The notes: a model not told the origin generated them from the sequence alone. A stretch of 64,000 nucleotides of DNA from Ramlibacter terrae (GCA_013127575.1 CP053418.1:1-64000); one strand, 5' to 3'; shown: positions 51,107 through 59,946, counted from the stretch's first letter. Translations and numbers: made by a program.

Positions 51107-51853
51107 TTAGGGATTGAGGGGTTCGATCACCAGCTTGCCCGTGTCGCCGTCGCCGGCCGGGCGCACCTGCGCCGGCTTGCCGCGCAGCGTGTCGGGCCGG
51201 GGGTTTCGCTGGTGCGATAGACGCCGGCGATGGAGACCAGCTCGGGCTCCAGGCACAGCGTGAAGATGCGGGCATCGGTGTCGCCGCGGGCGCCGGCGAT
51301 CGCCTTGCCGCGCAGCGGTGCATAAACGTGGACGTGGCCGTCGGCGATGACCTCGGCGCCCGGGTTGACCATCGCCAGCACGACGGCGTCGCGGCCGCGC
51401 GCGTAGACCTGCTGGCCAGAGCGCAGCGGCTTGTCGATGACGAGGGCGGATCGGGGCAACTGGACTTCGGGAGCGGGAGCCGGCGCGCTCGGCTCCGCCT
51501 GCACCTTCTCCTTCGGCAGCACCAGCTCGGGCGCGGGCGCGAGCCCGGCGGCGCGGGCCGCCTCCATCTGCTCGTCGCTGCCGCCCTTCACCGCGACCGG
51601 CATCACGCGGTACGGACGCAGCAGCGCCAGCAAGGCGGCGAAGTCGGGCTGGCGCTGCTGCCGGCGGCAACGGCCCGAGGTCGATCACCAGCGGGTCGTG
51701 GTCGAAGAAGTCGGGCACGTCGCCGAAGCGGGTGCGCAGCTCCTCGGCCAGCAGGGCGAGGTCGGGGGATTTGAGCAGCAGCGCCACCAGCGGCAGCGTG
51801 GCGCTCTTGATTTCGAACGTGGCGGGCGCGCGGCCCGCAAGTGCAACGGTCAT
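51107..51853 (-). CDS. minC: Septum site-determining protein MinC
   Basis: About 249 residues. N-terminal FtsZ-inhibiting domain ([17 protein letters not shown], then [14 protein letters not shown]), a Pro/Ala-rich linker, and the C-terminal beta-helix domain with [46 protein letters not shown], split here as two runs. It blocks FtsZ ring assembly near the poles. Slips near 51665 (unclear) and 51200 (CCCGG) interrupt the frame. First gene of minCDE. Confidence 0.92.
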   Translation of the reverse strand: MTVALAGRAPATFEIKSATLPLVALLLKSPDLALLAEELRTRFGDVPDFFDHDPLVIDLGPLPPAAAPARLRRLAGAAASVPRDAGRGEGRQRRADGGGPRRRARARARAGAAEGEGAGGAERAGSRSRSPVAPIRPRHRQAAALWPAGLRARPRRRRAGDGQPGRRGHRRRPRPRLCTAARQGDRRRPRRHRCPHLHAVPGARAGLHRRRLSHQRNPRPDTLRGKPAQVRPAGDGDTGKLVIEPLNP

Positions 51854-51944
51854 CGGAAGGGGTACTGCTTGGGCGCGCGAATCTTAGCAGTCGGCAGTAA
51901 CACCACCGTACCAAACAGCAACCGTCATGCCGCTCTGATGCCGG

Positions 51945-52035
51945 CATCCCTGCGGGGTGAGCGGTGCCGTGGATTGTGGGTCGAGCCCGCAATGACAAAA
52001 CCCTGCCATCCCGGGCTTGACCCGGGATCCACGCA
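51945..52035. repeat. Dispersed palindromic repeats, family B cluster
   Basis: Two nested elements upstream of minC: GTGGGTCGAGCCCGCAATGAC at about 51976-51996 and CATCCCGGGCTTGACCCGGGAT at 52008-52029, the latter a perfect-looking hairpin apart from its centre. The core matches the element at 14761-14799. The rest of the 51854-52188 gap holds nothing else I can identify. Confidence 0.6.
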
Positions 52036-52188
52036 GCGCCTGATCGTCAGCCGCCTTGAATGGAGGGCCAAGCCGAATGACAAGGCCGACGGCGTGCTCC
52101 TACGGATTCTTTGGCATTCATCGCGCTTGGCACGGGCGCTGCCGTGGCCACACTGGCATCCAACACCGCAGTCCCCAAGGAGCGCGCC

Positions 52189-52575
52189 ATGATTCCGCAC
52201 CATCCCACCCACTGGATCGCCGTGGCCGCCGCCGCTTCGCTCGCGCTGCTGGCGTTCGAGGTCGCCGGGCAGAGCACCGGCTCGCAGGCCGTGTTCGAAG
52301 GCCGTCCCGCCATGGCCGGCGCCCGGGCCGGCCTCGGCGCGATGGCGGGGCCGCCGCAGGGCGGCATCGGCTTGCAGGGCACCGATGGCGCCCAGGTCAA
52401 CCTGCGCCGGCCGGACACGACCACGATGGGCGCCGGCCGCGCGCTGCCGACCTCGCAGTGCGAAGGCCCGACGGTGTCAGCCGCGCAGAACCCGGCGTGC
52501 CTGACGCAGGTCGGCGACGAACGCATCGAAGGCCGCATGGCGCGACTCGGCATCAGCGACCCGCAGCAGCGCTGA
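52189..52575 (+). CDS. Small exported protein with DT-x2-MGAG motif
   Basis: 128 residues. An N-terminal hydrophobic segment (WIAVAAAASLALLAFEVAGQ) looks like a signal peptide or anchor. The mature part is Gly/Ala-rich (GARAGLGAMAGPPQGGIGLQG) and then has RPDTTTMGAGRALP and a Cys-x14-Cys pair around QCEGPTVS...ACLTQ. The DT-x2-MGAG motif recurs in the proteins at 57643 and 58886. Function unknown. Its last 99 bases overlap the convergent udgX gene. Confidence 0.6.
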   Translation: MIPHHPTHWIAVAAAASLALLAFEVAGQSTGSQAVFEGRPAMAGARAGLGAMAGPPQGGIGLQGTDGAQVNLRRPDTTTMGAGRALPTSQCEGPTVSAAQNPACLTQVGDERIEGRMARLGISDPQQR

Positions 52576-53088
52576 GGGGTGCAGCGTCACCAGCACCTCG
52601 CGCCCGTCGGGGCGCGGGTGCCAGTGGCCGCGTTCGGCCGTGACCGGCACCGCGCGCCCTAGCAGCTGACGCGCTGCCGTTGCGCCGAGCGCCACCAGCG
52701 CGGCGGGTTGCACCAGCCGGATCTCGTCTTCGAGCCAGTGCAGGCACGCCGCGGCCTCGCGCTGCGTGGGGCTCTTGTGGATGCGCCGCTTGCCGCGCAA
52801 CTCGAACTTGAAGTGCTTGACCGCGTTGGAGACGAAGGTCTCCTCGCGCGGGATGCCCGCCGCCTCGAGCGCACGCGCCAGCAGTTTGCCGGCCGGCCCG
52901 ACGAAGGGATGGCCTTGCAGGTCTTCCTGGTCGCCGGGCTGTTCGCCCACGAGCATCAGCCTCGCGTGGGCGGCGCCTTCACCGATCACCGACTGCGTGG
53001 CGAACTCGCCGATCGGGCATTCGCGGCAGGCCATCGTGGCCCCCTTGAGTTGCGCCAGCGAACGGATCGCCGGCGCGCGCTCAGGCAT
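52477..53088 (-). CDS. udgX: UdgX-family uracil-DNA glycosylase (covalent type)
   Basis: 203 residues, intact. Uracil-DNA glycosylase fold with Cys21-x2-Cys24 of the iron-sulfur site, GEQPGDQED near 48-56, PFVGPAGKLL, NAVKHFKFE, and the defining UdgX insertion GKRRIHKSP with His104, equivalent to the His that forms a covalent bond with DNA after uracil removal. HPSALLR closes the active site. Its ATG overlaps the stop of the DUF4130 gene, so they are one unit. It should excise uracil and stay bound, perhaps to shield the site. Confidence 0.92.
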   Translation of the reverse strand: MPERAPAIRSLAQLKGATMACRECPIGEFATQSVIGEGAAHARLMLVGEQPGDQEDLQGHPFVGPAGKLLARALEAAGIPREETFVSNAVKHFKFELRGKRRIHKSPTQREAAACLHWLEDEIRLVQPAALVALGATAARQLLGRAVPVTAERGHWHPRPDGREVLVTLHPSALLRVADAESRHAAFDAFVADLRQARRVLRG

Positions 53089-53785
53089 CGGCGTCGGGGC
53101 GCGCGTCCGGCTTCGGGGCGAACACGCGCCGGTAGCAATCCAGCCAGTCGGCATCGGACGCTTGCGCATTCGGCAGCGACCAGCGCGGCACGCCCGGCCC
53201 GTAACCGAGCTTGCCCTCCGGGCAGCGCACGCTGCGCTCCGGCGTGAACAGCGCCCAGCGCGGCGCGGCCACGCGCTTGCAAAGCCAGGGTCCGGCCGCT
53301 TCGACCACGTGGTGCGCGGGCTCGTGGCAGGCGAGCTGCAGCTCCTGCCCGTCGTCCTCGCGCACGCTGCGCAGCTTCAGGTTGGCCTTGAGCTTGTGCA
53401 GGTCGCGCCGCACGGCATGGGCCATGTGCTGCGCCTGCAGCATGTCGCCGTCGACAGGGTCGTTGCGCAGGCCCGGCTCGTGCACCAGCCGCCACAGCAG
53501 CCGGTACAGCAGGTCGAAGCGGTCGGGGTCGCGGTGCAGCACCACGAATTCGCACAGGCGGGTGAAGGAGGCGGGGACGATGGCGGTGGCGGCGCGGGCG
53601 ACGTTGCGGGGCCGGCTGGCCTGGGGCGCTTCGGCGTCGGCGTACTGGCTGGCGGCGGCGTCGAGTTGCCACTGCACCGATTCAGGGGGCACCTGCTGCG
53701 CGAGCAGCTGGCGTACTTCGGAGCGGAATCCCGCGAGGTCGACCGGTCCTGCCAGGTTCACCTGCACATCCATGGAGCGGTTCAT
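53081..53785 (-). CDS. DUF4130 (TIGR03915-like) putative DNA metabolism protein
   Basis: 234 residues, intact. Family marks are EFVVLHRDPDRFDLLYRLLWRLVHEPG, AHAVRRDLHKLKANLKLRSV, a CHEPAHHVVEAAGPWLCKRV histidine-rich segment, and RWALFTPERSVRC. Relatives are fused or adjacent to UdgX, and often to a radical-SAM protein that is not seen here. The overlap with udgX (8 bases) indicates tight coupling. Function unknown beyond a link to DNA repair. Confidence 0.82.
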   Translation of the reverse strand: MNRSMDVQVNLAGPVDLAGFRSEVRQLLAQQVPPESVQWQLDAAASQYADAEAPQASRPRNVARAATAIVPASFTRLCEFVVLHRDPDRFDLLYRLLWRLVHEPGLRNDPVDGDMLQAQHMAHAVRRDLHKLKANLKLRSVREDDGQELQLACHEPAHHVVEAAGPWLCKRVAAPRWALFTPERSVRCPEGKLGYGPGVPRWSLPNAQASDADWLDCYRRVFAPKPDARPDADA

Positions 53786-53805
53786 TGGTTCATTTCCCGA
53801 AAACT

Positions 53806-53836
53806 AAAAATCCGTCTTCGCTGATGGACGGATTTT
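53806..53836 (-). terminator. Intrinsic terminator of the ybhP-clsB-ybhN operon
   Basis: The stem AAAATCCGTC / GACGGATTTT lies 45 bases after the ybhN stop and reads on the minus strand into a T-run. It separates this operon from the DUF4130-udgX unit. Confidence 0.75.
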
Positions 53837-53880
53837 CCGGGAGTTGCCTGCGGGCGTGGGCCCTCAGGTATGCAATTGCT

Positions 53881-54821
53881 TCACGCTACCGGCGCCTGTT
53901 TGCGTGAACGCAGTTCAACCGTGAGATATAGCACTCCCGCCACGCACAGAGGGGCGATGTAGTAAAGCGCGCGGTAGCCGAGGAGCGCTCCCAGCACCGC
54001 GGCCTCGGGCAGCCGGTGCGAGAGCAGCGCGACGAACACCGCCTCGAGCACGCCGAGGCCCGCGGGCACGTGCGTGACGACGCCCGCCACCGCGGCGATC
54101 AGCAGCACGCCGAGCACCGCGTTGTACGGCACCTTGCCTTGCAGCAGCACGTAGACGGCCCCGGCCATGATCGACCAGTTGGCGCACGACATCGCGAGCT
54201 GCAGCAAGGCCATGCGCGGCCGCGGCAGCAGCAGCTCGTGGCCGCGGATCGTCCAGCTCCGCTTCTTCGACCAGCCGCACAGGAGCAGGTAGCCGAGCGC
54301 TCCGGCGACCAGCGCCACGCCGAGCAGCCGCAGGCCTTCGCTGTCCATCTTCCATTCGGGGGCAGGTCGAGCGGGGCGACGGTGAAGACGATGCCCGCGA
54401 GCAGCAGGTAGCCGAGCCAGTTGGTCAGCATGCTCAGGGTGAGCACGCGCGTGATGGTGGCGTAGGGCAGTCCGAGCCGCGAATAGAGCCGGTAGCGGAA
54501 CGCGATGCCGCCGATCAGCGAGCCGAAATTGAGGTTGAACGCATAGCTGATGAAGTTCACCTGCATCACCTGCCGCACCGGCAACCCGTGCTGCGTGTAG
54601 CGCCGGCCCACCAGGTCGAAGCAGCTATAGAGCAGGTGGCTCGCGAAGCACAGGATGGCGGCCTGCCAGAGCGCGGCCCGCGGCAAGTCCTGCATGCTTT
54701 GCCGGACCTCGCCCCAGTCGACGCCGCGCGCGTACTTCACCAGCAGCCAAGTCACCAGCGCGAAGAAGGCCAGCGCCACGGCGCGCCGGGCCCACGGCCA
54801 CCATGGTTTGTCGCGCAGCAC
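53881..54821 (-). CDS. ybhN: YbhN-like lysylphosphatidylglycerol synthase-type membrane protein
   Basis: About 313 residues, eight or so membrane spans, of the LPG_synthase_TM (UPF0104) family. Marks are YTQHGLPVRQVMQVNFISYAFNLNFGSLIGG, then RYRLYSRLGL and, late, HVPAGLGVLEAVFVAL and LLGYRALYYIAPL. It starts at GTG 54821, 9 bases after the clsB stop. It is third gene of a ybhP-ybhO-ybhN operon like that of E. coli. A C is missing in a C-run near 54362. Role in envelope lipid handling is inferred. Confidence 0.87.
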
Positions 54822-54829
54822 GCGAATCC

Positions 54830-56056
54830 TCAGGCCGCGGACACCGGCTTGTTCGCGGTGGCGGGATGCAGGCGCGGCGCATGCCGCGGCAGCCACGAGG
54901 CCCAGCGCGGGTAGCGGCGGGTGAAGTGGAACGCGAGGAAGCTGCGCACCAGCGCCCAACCCTTCAGCTCACCGAGGTCGTCCGAGCGCACCTGGTTGCA
55001 GCTGTTGCACATCAGCTTCTCGAGATTCTCCGAGAGTGCGGCGTTGAACCCACGGTCGCGGATGATGACGTTCGCCTCGAGGTTGAGCGACAGGCTGAGC
55101 GGATCGAGGTTGCTCGAGCCGACCGTGGACCACTCGTCGTCGACCAGCGCGCCACCTTGCCGTGCAGCGGTCGGTCGCAGTACTCGTAGATCTTCACGCC
55201 CGCGCGCAGCAGGTGGTGGTAGAGCATCTCCGCCGCCGTCTTGACGATCGGCATGTCGGGCTGTCCCTGCAGCACCAGCCGCACGTCGACGCCGCGCGCG
55301 GCCGCGCGCCGCACTTCCTTGATGAAGCGGTAGCCCGGGAAGAAGTAGGCGTTGGCGATGACGATGCGCTTGCGCGCGGCGCGGATCGCCAGCCGGTAGT
55401 GGTGTTCGATGTCGTCGAGGTGGTGCCGGTTGTCGCGCACCACGAACATCGCGTCGGCCGGGCCCACCCGGGGCTGGTCGGACGAAGCCACGCGCCACTG
55501 CCGGCGCTGCCGCCACCAGTGCCGCTGCTCGCGGTGGTGCCGCTGGCCCTGCGCCAGCGCGGTGTGCACGAAGCGGTGGATCTCGGACACCAGCGGCCCG
55601 CGGATCTCGACCGAGTAGTCCTGCTTGGCCTCGGGGCCGAAGTCGGCCGGTGGTCGGCCGAGTAGTTGATGCCGCCGACGAAGGCCACCTCGCCGTCGAT
55701 CACCGCGATCTTGCGGTGCATGCGGCGCAGCAGGTGCGGGCGGTACCCGAAGGGGCGCCGCCCGGGATCGAAGGAGTGCACCCGGACGCCGGCTTCCTTG
55801 AGCGTGCCGAGGAAATGCTCCGACAGGTCGGGCGAGCCCCAGTCGTCGATGGTGATGTCGACGGGCGGGCGCCGCGGCGCGCGGCGGCGATCAGCGCCTC
55901 GTGCAGTTGCAGCCCGACCTTGTCCTCGAACAGGATGAACGTCTCGACGATCACTTCCCGGCGCGCGTTCGCGATGCAAGCGAACACGCGCGGATAGAAC
56001 TCCTCGCCGTTCTCCAGCAGGGTGATGGCATTGCCCGGGGTGAAGCGCTTGTCCAT
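54830..56056 (-). CDS. clsB: Cardiolipin synthase B (phospholipase D family)
   Basis: About 409 residues (E. coli ClsB is 413). Two HKD motifs: HRKIAVIDGEVAFVGGINYS in the first half and LHGKVALVDDEWSTVGSSNLD in the second. It joins two phosphatidylglycerols, or phosphatidylglycerol and phosphatidylethanolamine, to cardiolipin. Bases are missing near 55151, 55652 (CCTGG) and 55864 (CCCGG). The ATG lies 7 bases after the ybhP stop. Confidence 0.9.
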
Positions 56057-56062
56057 GGCGGT

Positions 56063-56829
56063 CTACAGGTGGATCTCGGCTGCCAGCGGCGCGTGGTCGG
56101 AGAGGTGCGCCCGGGGCCGGCGCGGGAGCACCACGGGCAGGTGCACCGAGCAGTTGCGCACGTAGATGCGGTCGAGCGACAGCAGCGGAAAGATGGAGGG
56201 AAAGGTCTTGGCGGCTTCGCCATAGGCGCTGACGAAGATCTCGCGCAGGCCGGCTTCGCGCCACAGCACGTCGTGGGCCTTGCGCCGCCAGTCGTTGAAA
56301 TCGCCGGCCACGATCAGCGGCGCCTCGGGCGGCACTTCGCTGTGGCTGATCTTGCACAGCAGGTCGAGCTGCTGCTGGCGGTGGCTCTCGGCCAGCCCCG
56401 GTGCACGCAGATCACGTGCAGCGGGACGGCGTGGCCGGGCACCTGCAGGACACAGTGCAGCAGCCCGCGCTTCTCCGGCCCCGGCACGGACACGTCGTGG
56501 TTCTGGTGGTGGACGATCGGGAACTTGGACATCACGGCATTGCCATGATCGCCTTTCGGGAAGACCACGTTCTGGCCATAGGCGAACTGCGGCCAGATGC
56601 TGTCGGCGAGGAATTCGTAGTGCGGCGCTTCCGGCCAGTCCTGGATCTTCTTGCCGTGGCCTTCGTGCGTGCCCAGCACTTCCTGCATGAACACCACGTC
56701 GGCGCCCACCTTGCGCACGGCATCGCGCAACTCCGGCAAGATGAACTTGCGGTTGAAGGAAGTGAAGCCCTTGTGGATGTTGACCGTCATGACGGTCAGC
56801 TGCGGGGTGGTCCGCGTGGTCTCGCTCAT
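56063..56829 (-). CDS. ybhP: Endonuclease/exonuclease/phosphatase-family protein YbhP
   Basis: About 255 residues (E. coli YbhP 253). Metal-dependent phosphoesterase fold: [27 protein letters not shown] (catalytic Glu), [13 protein letters not shown] (Asp and Asn) and [11 protein letters not shown] (Asp-His). In E. coli the gene precedes clsB and ybhN as it does here, so a lipid head-group phosphodiester substrate is plausible. A T is missing near 56400 (CCTGG). Confidence 0.9.
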
Positions 56830-56951
56830 GGCGCTTGAAGGCTCTCGTTTTCAGCGGGAGCACTGTTTGTAGCTGCCCAGTTCAGCCACAGGCGTAGGAC
56901 GGCGGGCCATGTTCATGTGCTCGCCAGCGTCCTTCCTGCTAAGGTAGCGGG

Positions 56952-57488
56952 ATGAAAAGAAAAATCGCCTCCCTGCTCGCCGTCCTGGCCCTGCCGGCCG
57001 CCCAGGCGATGGATTTCACCCCCGACGGCACCTTCGCCACCGTCGGCGTCGCGCCGCACCAGACGGTGACGGTCGGCACCGGCCTGCTCTGGGACTGGGA
57101 CTGGAAGGCCGAGCGCCAGGCCACCCTGACCGCCCACACCGAACTGATCGTCGCCGGCTGGCGCGCCGATGCGGTCGGCGGCGGCAGCCAGACCCCGGGC
57201 CAGCTCGCGGTGCTGCCGGTGCTGCACATGCAGCTCGACCGTGGGCGGTCCCCGTGGTTCCTCGAGTTCGGCATCGGCGCCAGCTTCACCAACAAGATCT
57301 ACCGCACGCCCAACAAGGTGACCAGCACGCGCTGGAACTTCTACGACATGCTGGGCGCGGGCTACAGCTTCGGCGCCGGCCGCAAGCAGGAGATCGGCCT
57401 GCGCTACGTCCACATCTCCAACCCGGGCGCGAAGAAGCCCAACCCCGGCGAGGACTTCCTGCAGCTGCGCTACGGCATGCGCTTCTGA
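56952..57488 (+). CDS. pagL: Lipid A 3-O-deacylase PagL-like outer membrane protein
   Basis: 178 residues, intact. Signal peptide MKRKIASLLAVLALPAAQAM, then an 8-strand beta-barrel pattern ending in the outer-membrane signature YGMRF. The catalytic His-x-Ser lies in RYVHISNPGAKKPNPGED with a following acidic pair, as in PagL of Pseudomonas and Bordetella. It removes the 3-O acyl chain of lipid A and softens endotoxin signalling. It stands alone between divergent ybhP and a small exported protein gene. Confidence 0.88.
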   Translation: MKRKIASLLAVLALPAAQAMDFTPDGTFATVGVAPHQTVTVGTGLLWDWDWKAERQATLTAHTELIVAGWRADAVGGGSQTPGQLAVLPVLHMQLDRGRSPWFLEFGIGASFTNKIYRTPNKVTSTRWNFYDMLGAGYSFGAGRKQEIGLRYVHISNPGAKKPNPGEDFLQLRYGMRF

Positions 57489-57642
57489 CACGCGGGGGCC
57501 GCGGCACAGGCAGCGCCGGACGGGCAAGTCCTACGGCCGGCGTGCCCCACGTCCGATGTTCCCGCCCAAGGCATGGCGCCACATTGAATGCACGCACCCG
57601 GCCAGACCGGGTCTTTCGCAAAACATTCGATACGGAGTTGCC

Positions 57643-58050
57643 ATGAAAAAGTCTTCCCTTTCCCTGATCGTCGCCGGTGTGATGGCCATGGCCGGTGCGG
57701 CCCAGGCGCAAGCCACTTTCGACAGCCCGGTCAACCAGCCCGGCGAAGCCAGCACCATGACGTACGGCCAGCCGAACGCGGTGACCAGCAATTCGGACAT
57801 GCCCGACACCGGCACCATGGGCGCGGGCCCGCTGGTGGTGGAAAGCCAGACCATCACGACGTACAACGTGCCGGTCTACAGCTACAGCCTGCCGGCGCCG
57901 GTCTCGAGCCTGCCGCATGAACTCGATCGCGGCGGCGCCTCCGAAACCAGTGCCACCCCGGGCCGTGCCGGCGAAGCCAGCACCATGACCGGCGGCGTGC
58001 CCAACATGTCGACCGACAACCTGCCGGGCCACGTCTACGGCCCGCACTAA
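57643..58050 (+). CDS. Small exported protein with DT-x2-MGAG motif and internal repeat
   Basis: 135 residues, intact. Signal peptide KKSSLSLIVAGVMAMAGAAQAQA. The mature part has MPDTGTMGAGPLVVES and two copies of a motif, PGEASTMTYGQPN near residue 33 and AGEASTMTGGVPN near residue 108. No cysteines and no membrane span beyond the signal. I know no family; the shared MGAG motif links it to the proteins at 52189 and 58886. Confidence 0.75.
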   Translation: MKKSSLSLIVAGVMAMAGAAQAQATFDSPVNQPGEASTMTYGQPNAVTSNSDMPDTGTMGAGPLVVESQTITTYNVPVYSYSLPAPVSSLPHELDRGGASETSATPGRAGEASTMTGGVPNMSTDNLPGHVYGPH

Positions 58051-58062
58051 GCCCCATGAAAA

Positions 58063-58082
58063 AAGGCCCCGCGAGGGGCCTT
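58063..58082 (-). terminator. Intrinsic terminator of the Spy-like gene
   Basis: Stem AAGGCCCC / GGGGCCTT with GCGA loop. On the minus strand it is followed by six Ts, so it terminates the Spy-like gene; on the plus strand it has no T-run but may also stop the exported-protein transcript. Confidence 0.8.
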
Positions 58083-58109
58083 GGCAGAGCAAGCGGGACG
58101 GAACCCGTG

Positions 58110-58644
58110 TCAACCGCGGTGATGGTGGCCGGGGCCACCGTTGCCGCGGTTGCCGCGCTTGCCGAAGCGCAGGCTCTCGCCGTCGAACACCTTCTTCTGG
58201 TCGGCGCTCAGCGTGGCGTAGAACGTCTTGGTGGCTTCGCCGCGGCGGTCCATCTCGGCGGCGCGCGCCGTGTGCATAGCCTTCATCGCGTCAACGCGTT
58301 CCGGCGTCGTCATCTTCACGAAGGCGTCGCGGTCCGGCCGCTGGCGCTGCGCCGGCTTCATGGCGGTCGTCCACGCCGTCCAGGCGCTTTCCTGCGCGCC
58401 GCTGACCTGCAGCTTGAGCTTCAGGGCGGCGAGGCGGCGTTCCATGCGCACTGGCGCATTTCACGGTGACGCGCGCGGCGCTGTTCCATGGTGCGGTGGT
58501 CGCCGCGGTGGGGGTGCGCTTGCGCTGGGCCTGCGCACGGGGCGCAGGCGCGGCCGCCGGGGCGGCGGTCTGCGCCACGGCCGTCAGGCCGATGCCGGCC
58601 AGCAGGCTGGCGGCGAGCAGGGTCTTGTGCAGGGGTTTCATCAT
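58110..58644 (-). CDS. Spy/CpxP-type periplasmic LTXXQ-motif protein
   Basis: About 178 residues. Signal peptide PLHKTLLAASLLAGIGLTAVAQ, a Pro/Ala-rich lead, then a basic helical region (TMEQRRARHREMRQ, MERRLAALKLKLQVSGAQESAW) and LSADQKKVFDGESL, the LTxxQ-like motif. Ends with a Gly/His-rich tail (GGPGHHHRG) that may bind metal. Spy-like proteins are periplasmic chaperones induced by envelope stress or copper, fitting the nearby copper genes. Missing bases near 58458 (CCAGG) and 58513 (ACCCGCGG). Confidence 0.78.
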
Positions 58645-58885
58645 GTTCAGCTTCCTTCCAAAGTGTCTGGCCATGCTTTTTTCGGGTCAGGTTGGAACGG
58701 AGTTTGGGCCTCGACTGTTTCCTTGCCGTTGGGCCGGGGTTTCGCTCGGGTAAAGACCGGCGCGCCGGCAGGCGACACGCCGGGTCGTTCCCTTCCTACG
58801 GTGAGCGTCCACTCCCGGCCACAGACCCTGCCCGGCCGATCGCGGACAGTGCAGTCAACCCAATCGAAACCACGAAGGAGTCGTC

Positions 58886-59218
58886 ATGAAGAACCCGGCT
58901 TTCGTGCGAGCGGCAGCTGTGGTGCTGTCGACCGCCGTCCTGTCCTCGGCTGCGCTGGCCCAGACGCCGCGCACCATGACCGATACCGCCCCGCTGCCGG
59001 CCACCGAGCGGGACAGCCATGGCGCCGTGATCCTGATGGACCAGCCGGTGCTGGCCCAGCGCGCCGCCATGCAGGCCGCGGCGGAACGCTCCGCCGTCGA
59101 CACCCGTGCGATGGGCGCCGGCCCGGCGCGCGTTCTGCAGCGCGTGTTCACGCAGGAAGAGATCAACCAGCAGCGCGCGCAGGAAGCCGGCAAGGCCAAC
59201 CGCGTCACGCCGCAGTAG
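58886..59218 (+). CDS. Small exported protein with DT-x2-MGAG motif
   Basis: 110 residues, intact. Signal peptide VRAAAVVLSTAVLSSAALAQ, then a short mature chain with RDSHGAVILMDQPVLAQRAA, VDTRAMGAGPARVL and a glutamine-rich end (FTQEEINQQRAQEAG). AAGGAG precedes the ATG by 8 bases. It converges on cueR and overlaps its 3' end by 14 bases. Function unknown; possible periplasmic partner of the copper system by position only. Confidence 0.7.
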   Translation: MKNPAFVRAAAVVLSTAVLSSAALAQTPRTMTDTAPLPATERDSHGAVILMDQPVLAQRAAMQAAAERSAVDTRAMGAGPARVLQRVFTQEEINQQRAQEAGKANRVTPQ

Positions 59219-59637
59219 CACCACCCGCCGGGTCCTCCAGGATCGGGCATTCGGGGCGGTCGTTGCCCCTGGCAGCACTGGATCAGGTGCTGCAGGGTCT
59301 TGCGCATCTGCTGCATCGCGGCGATGCGTGCGCCCAGTTCGTCGGCGTGCTTCTGCGCCACCTTGCGCACGTTGGCGCTGGCGCGGCGGCGGTTCTGCCA
59401 CAAGCTGACCAGCTCGCCGATTTCTTCCATCGAAAAGCCCAGATCGCGCGCGCGCTTGACGAAGCGCAGCGTGTGCACCTCGGCTTCGCTGTACTGGCGG
59501 TAGCCGCTGTCGGTGCGGCTGACCGCCGGCAGCAGGCCGACGCTTTCGTAGTGGCGGACCATCTTGGCCGACACACCGGAGAGCCCGGCGGCTTCCCCGA
59601 TGTTGACCGGCCAGGCCGCGCTGGCCGCTGGCTTCAC
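59205..59637 (-). CDS. cueR: Copper-responsive MerR-family regulator CueR
   Basis: About 143 residues. MerR winged helix (NIGEAAGLSGVSAKMVRHYESVGLL, GYRQYSEAEVHTLRFVKRARDLGFSM), a long dimerisation helix, and the metal loop with Cys-x7-Cys in CQGNDRPEC followed by PIL, as in CueR. It activates copper export genes when Cu(I) binds. One extra G near 59267 (CCAGGG read CCAGGGG) hides the true C-terminus. GTG start overlaps the copZ stop. Confidence 0.9.
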
Positions 59638-59831
59638 GCGGCGACCTTGTAGCCTTCTTCCTCGATCGCCCCGGCGATCGCGGCGGGGTCCCGCTCGGAC
59701 TGCACCTCGACCTTGCCGCTTGCGAGGTCGACCTTGACGTCCGCCGCCGGGTCGAGCGTCTTGACGGCCTGCGTGACGGCGCCGACACAGTGGCCGCAGC
59801 TCATGCCTTGCACTGGAAAACCCTGGTTCAT
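59634..59831 (-). CDS. copZ: Copper chaperone CopZ (heavy-metal-associated domain)
   Basis: 65 residues, intact. Single HMA domain with the metal loop QGMSCGHC (Met-x-Cys-x2-Cys) and VKTLDPAADVKVDLASGKVEVQ. It carries Cu(I) to CopA and CueR. AGGAGG lies 7 bases before the ATG. First gene of the leftward copZ-cueR unit, divergent from copA. Confidence 0.92.
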   Translation of the reverse strand: MNQGFPVQGMSCGHCVGAVTQAVKTLDPAADVKVDLASGKVEVQSERDPAAIAGAIEEEGYKVAA

Positions 59832-59862
59832 GGAAACCTCCTGTTGAAATGGAACCCGCAGC

Positions 59863-59890
59863 TTGAACCTTCCCACCATGGTAAGGTCAA
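59863..59890. promoter_or_regulatory. CueR-type operator/promoter 1
   Basis: A 28-base dyad with ACCTT-N11-AAGGT at its core, flanked by TTGA and TCAA. Read leftward it gives a TTGACC -35 with MerR-type long spacing and a start about 22 bases before copZ. Read rightward it could also drive copA with a leader near 45 bases. Confidence 0.72.
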
Positions 59891-59917
59891 GCGCGATGCC
59901 CTCTCCGCGCAAGGGGC

Positions 59918-59945
59918 TTGACCTTCCCACCATGGAAAGGTTCAA
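59918..59945. promoter_or_regulatory. CueR-type operator/promoter 2
   Basis: Second 28-base dyad with the same ACCTT-N11-AAGGT core and shared central CCCACCATGG. It ends 1 base before the first possible copA ATG. A rightward TTGACC -35 with 19-base spacing would start transcription near 59955, about at the second ATG. Confidence 0.7.
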
Positions 59946-59946
59946 C

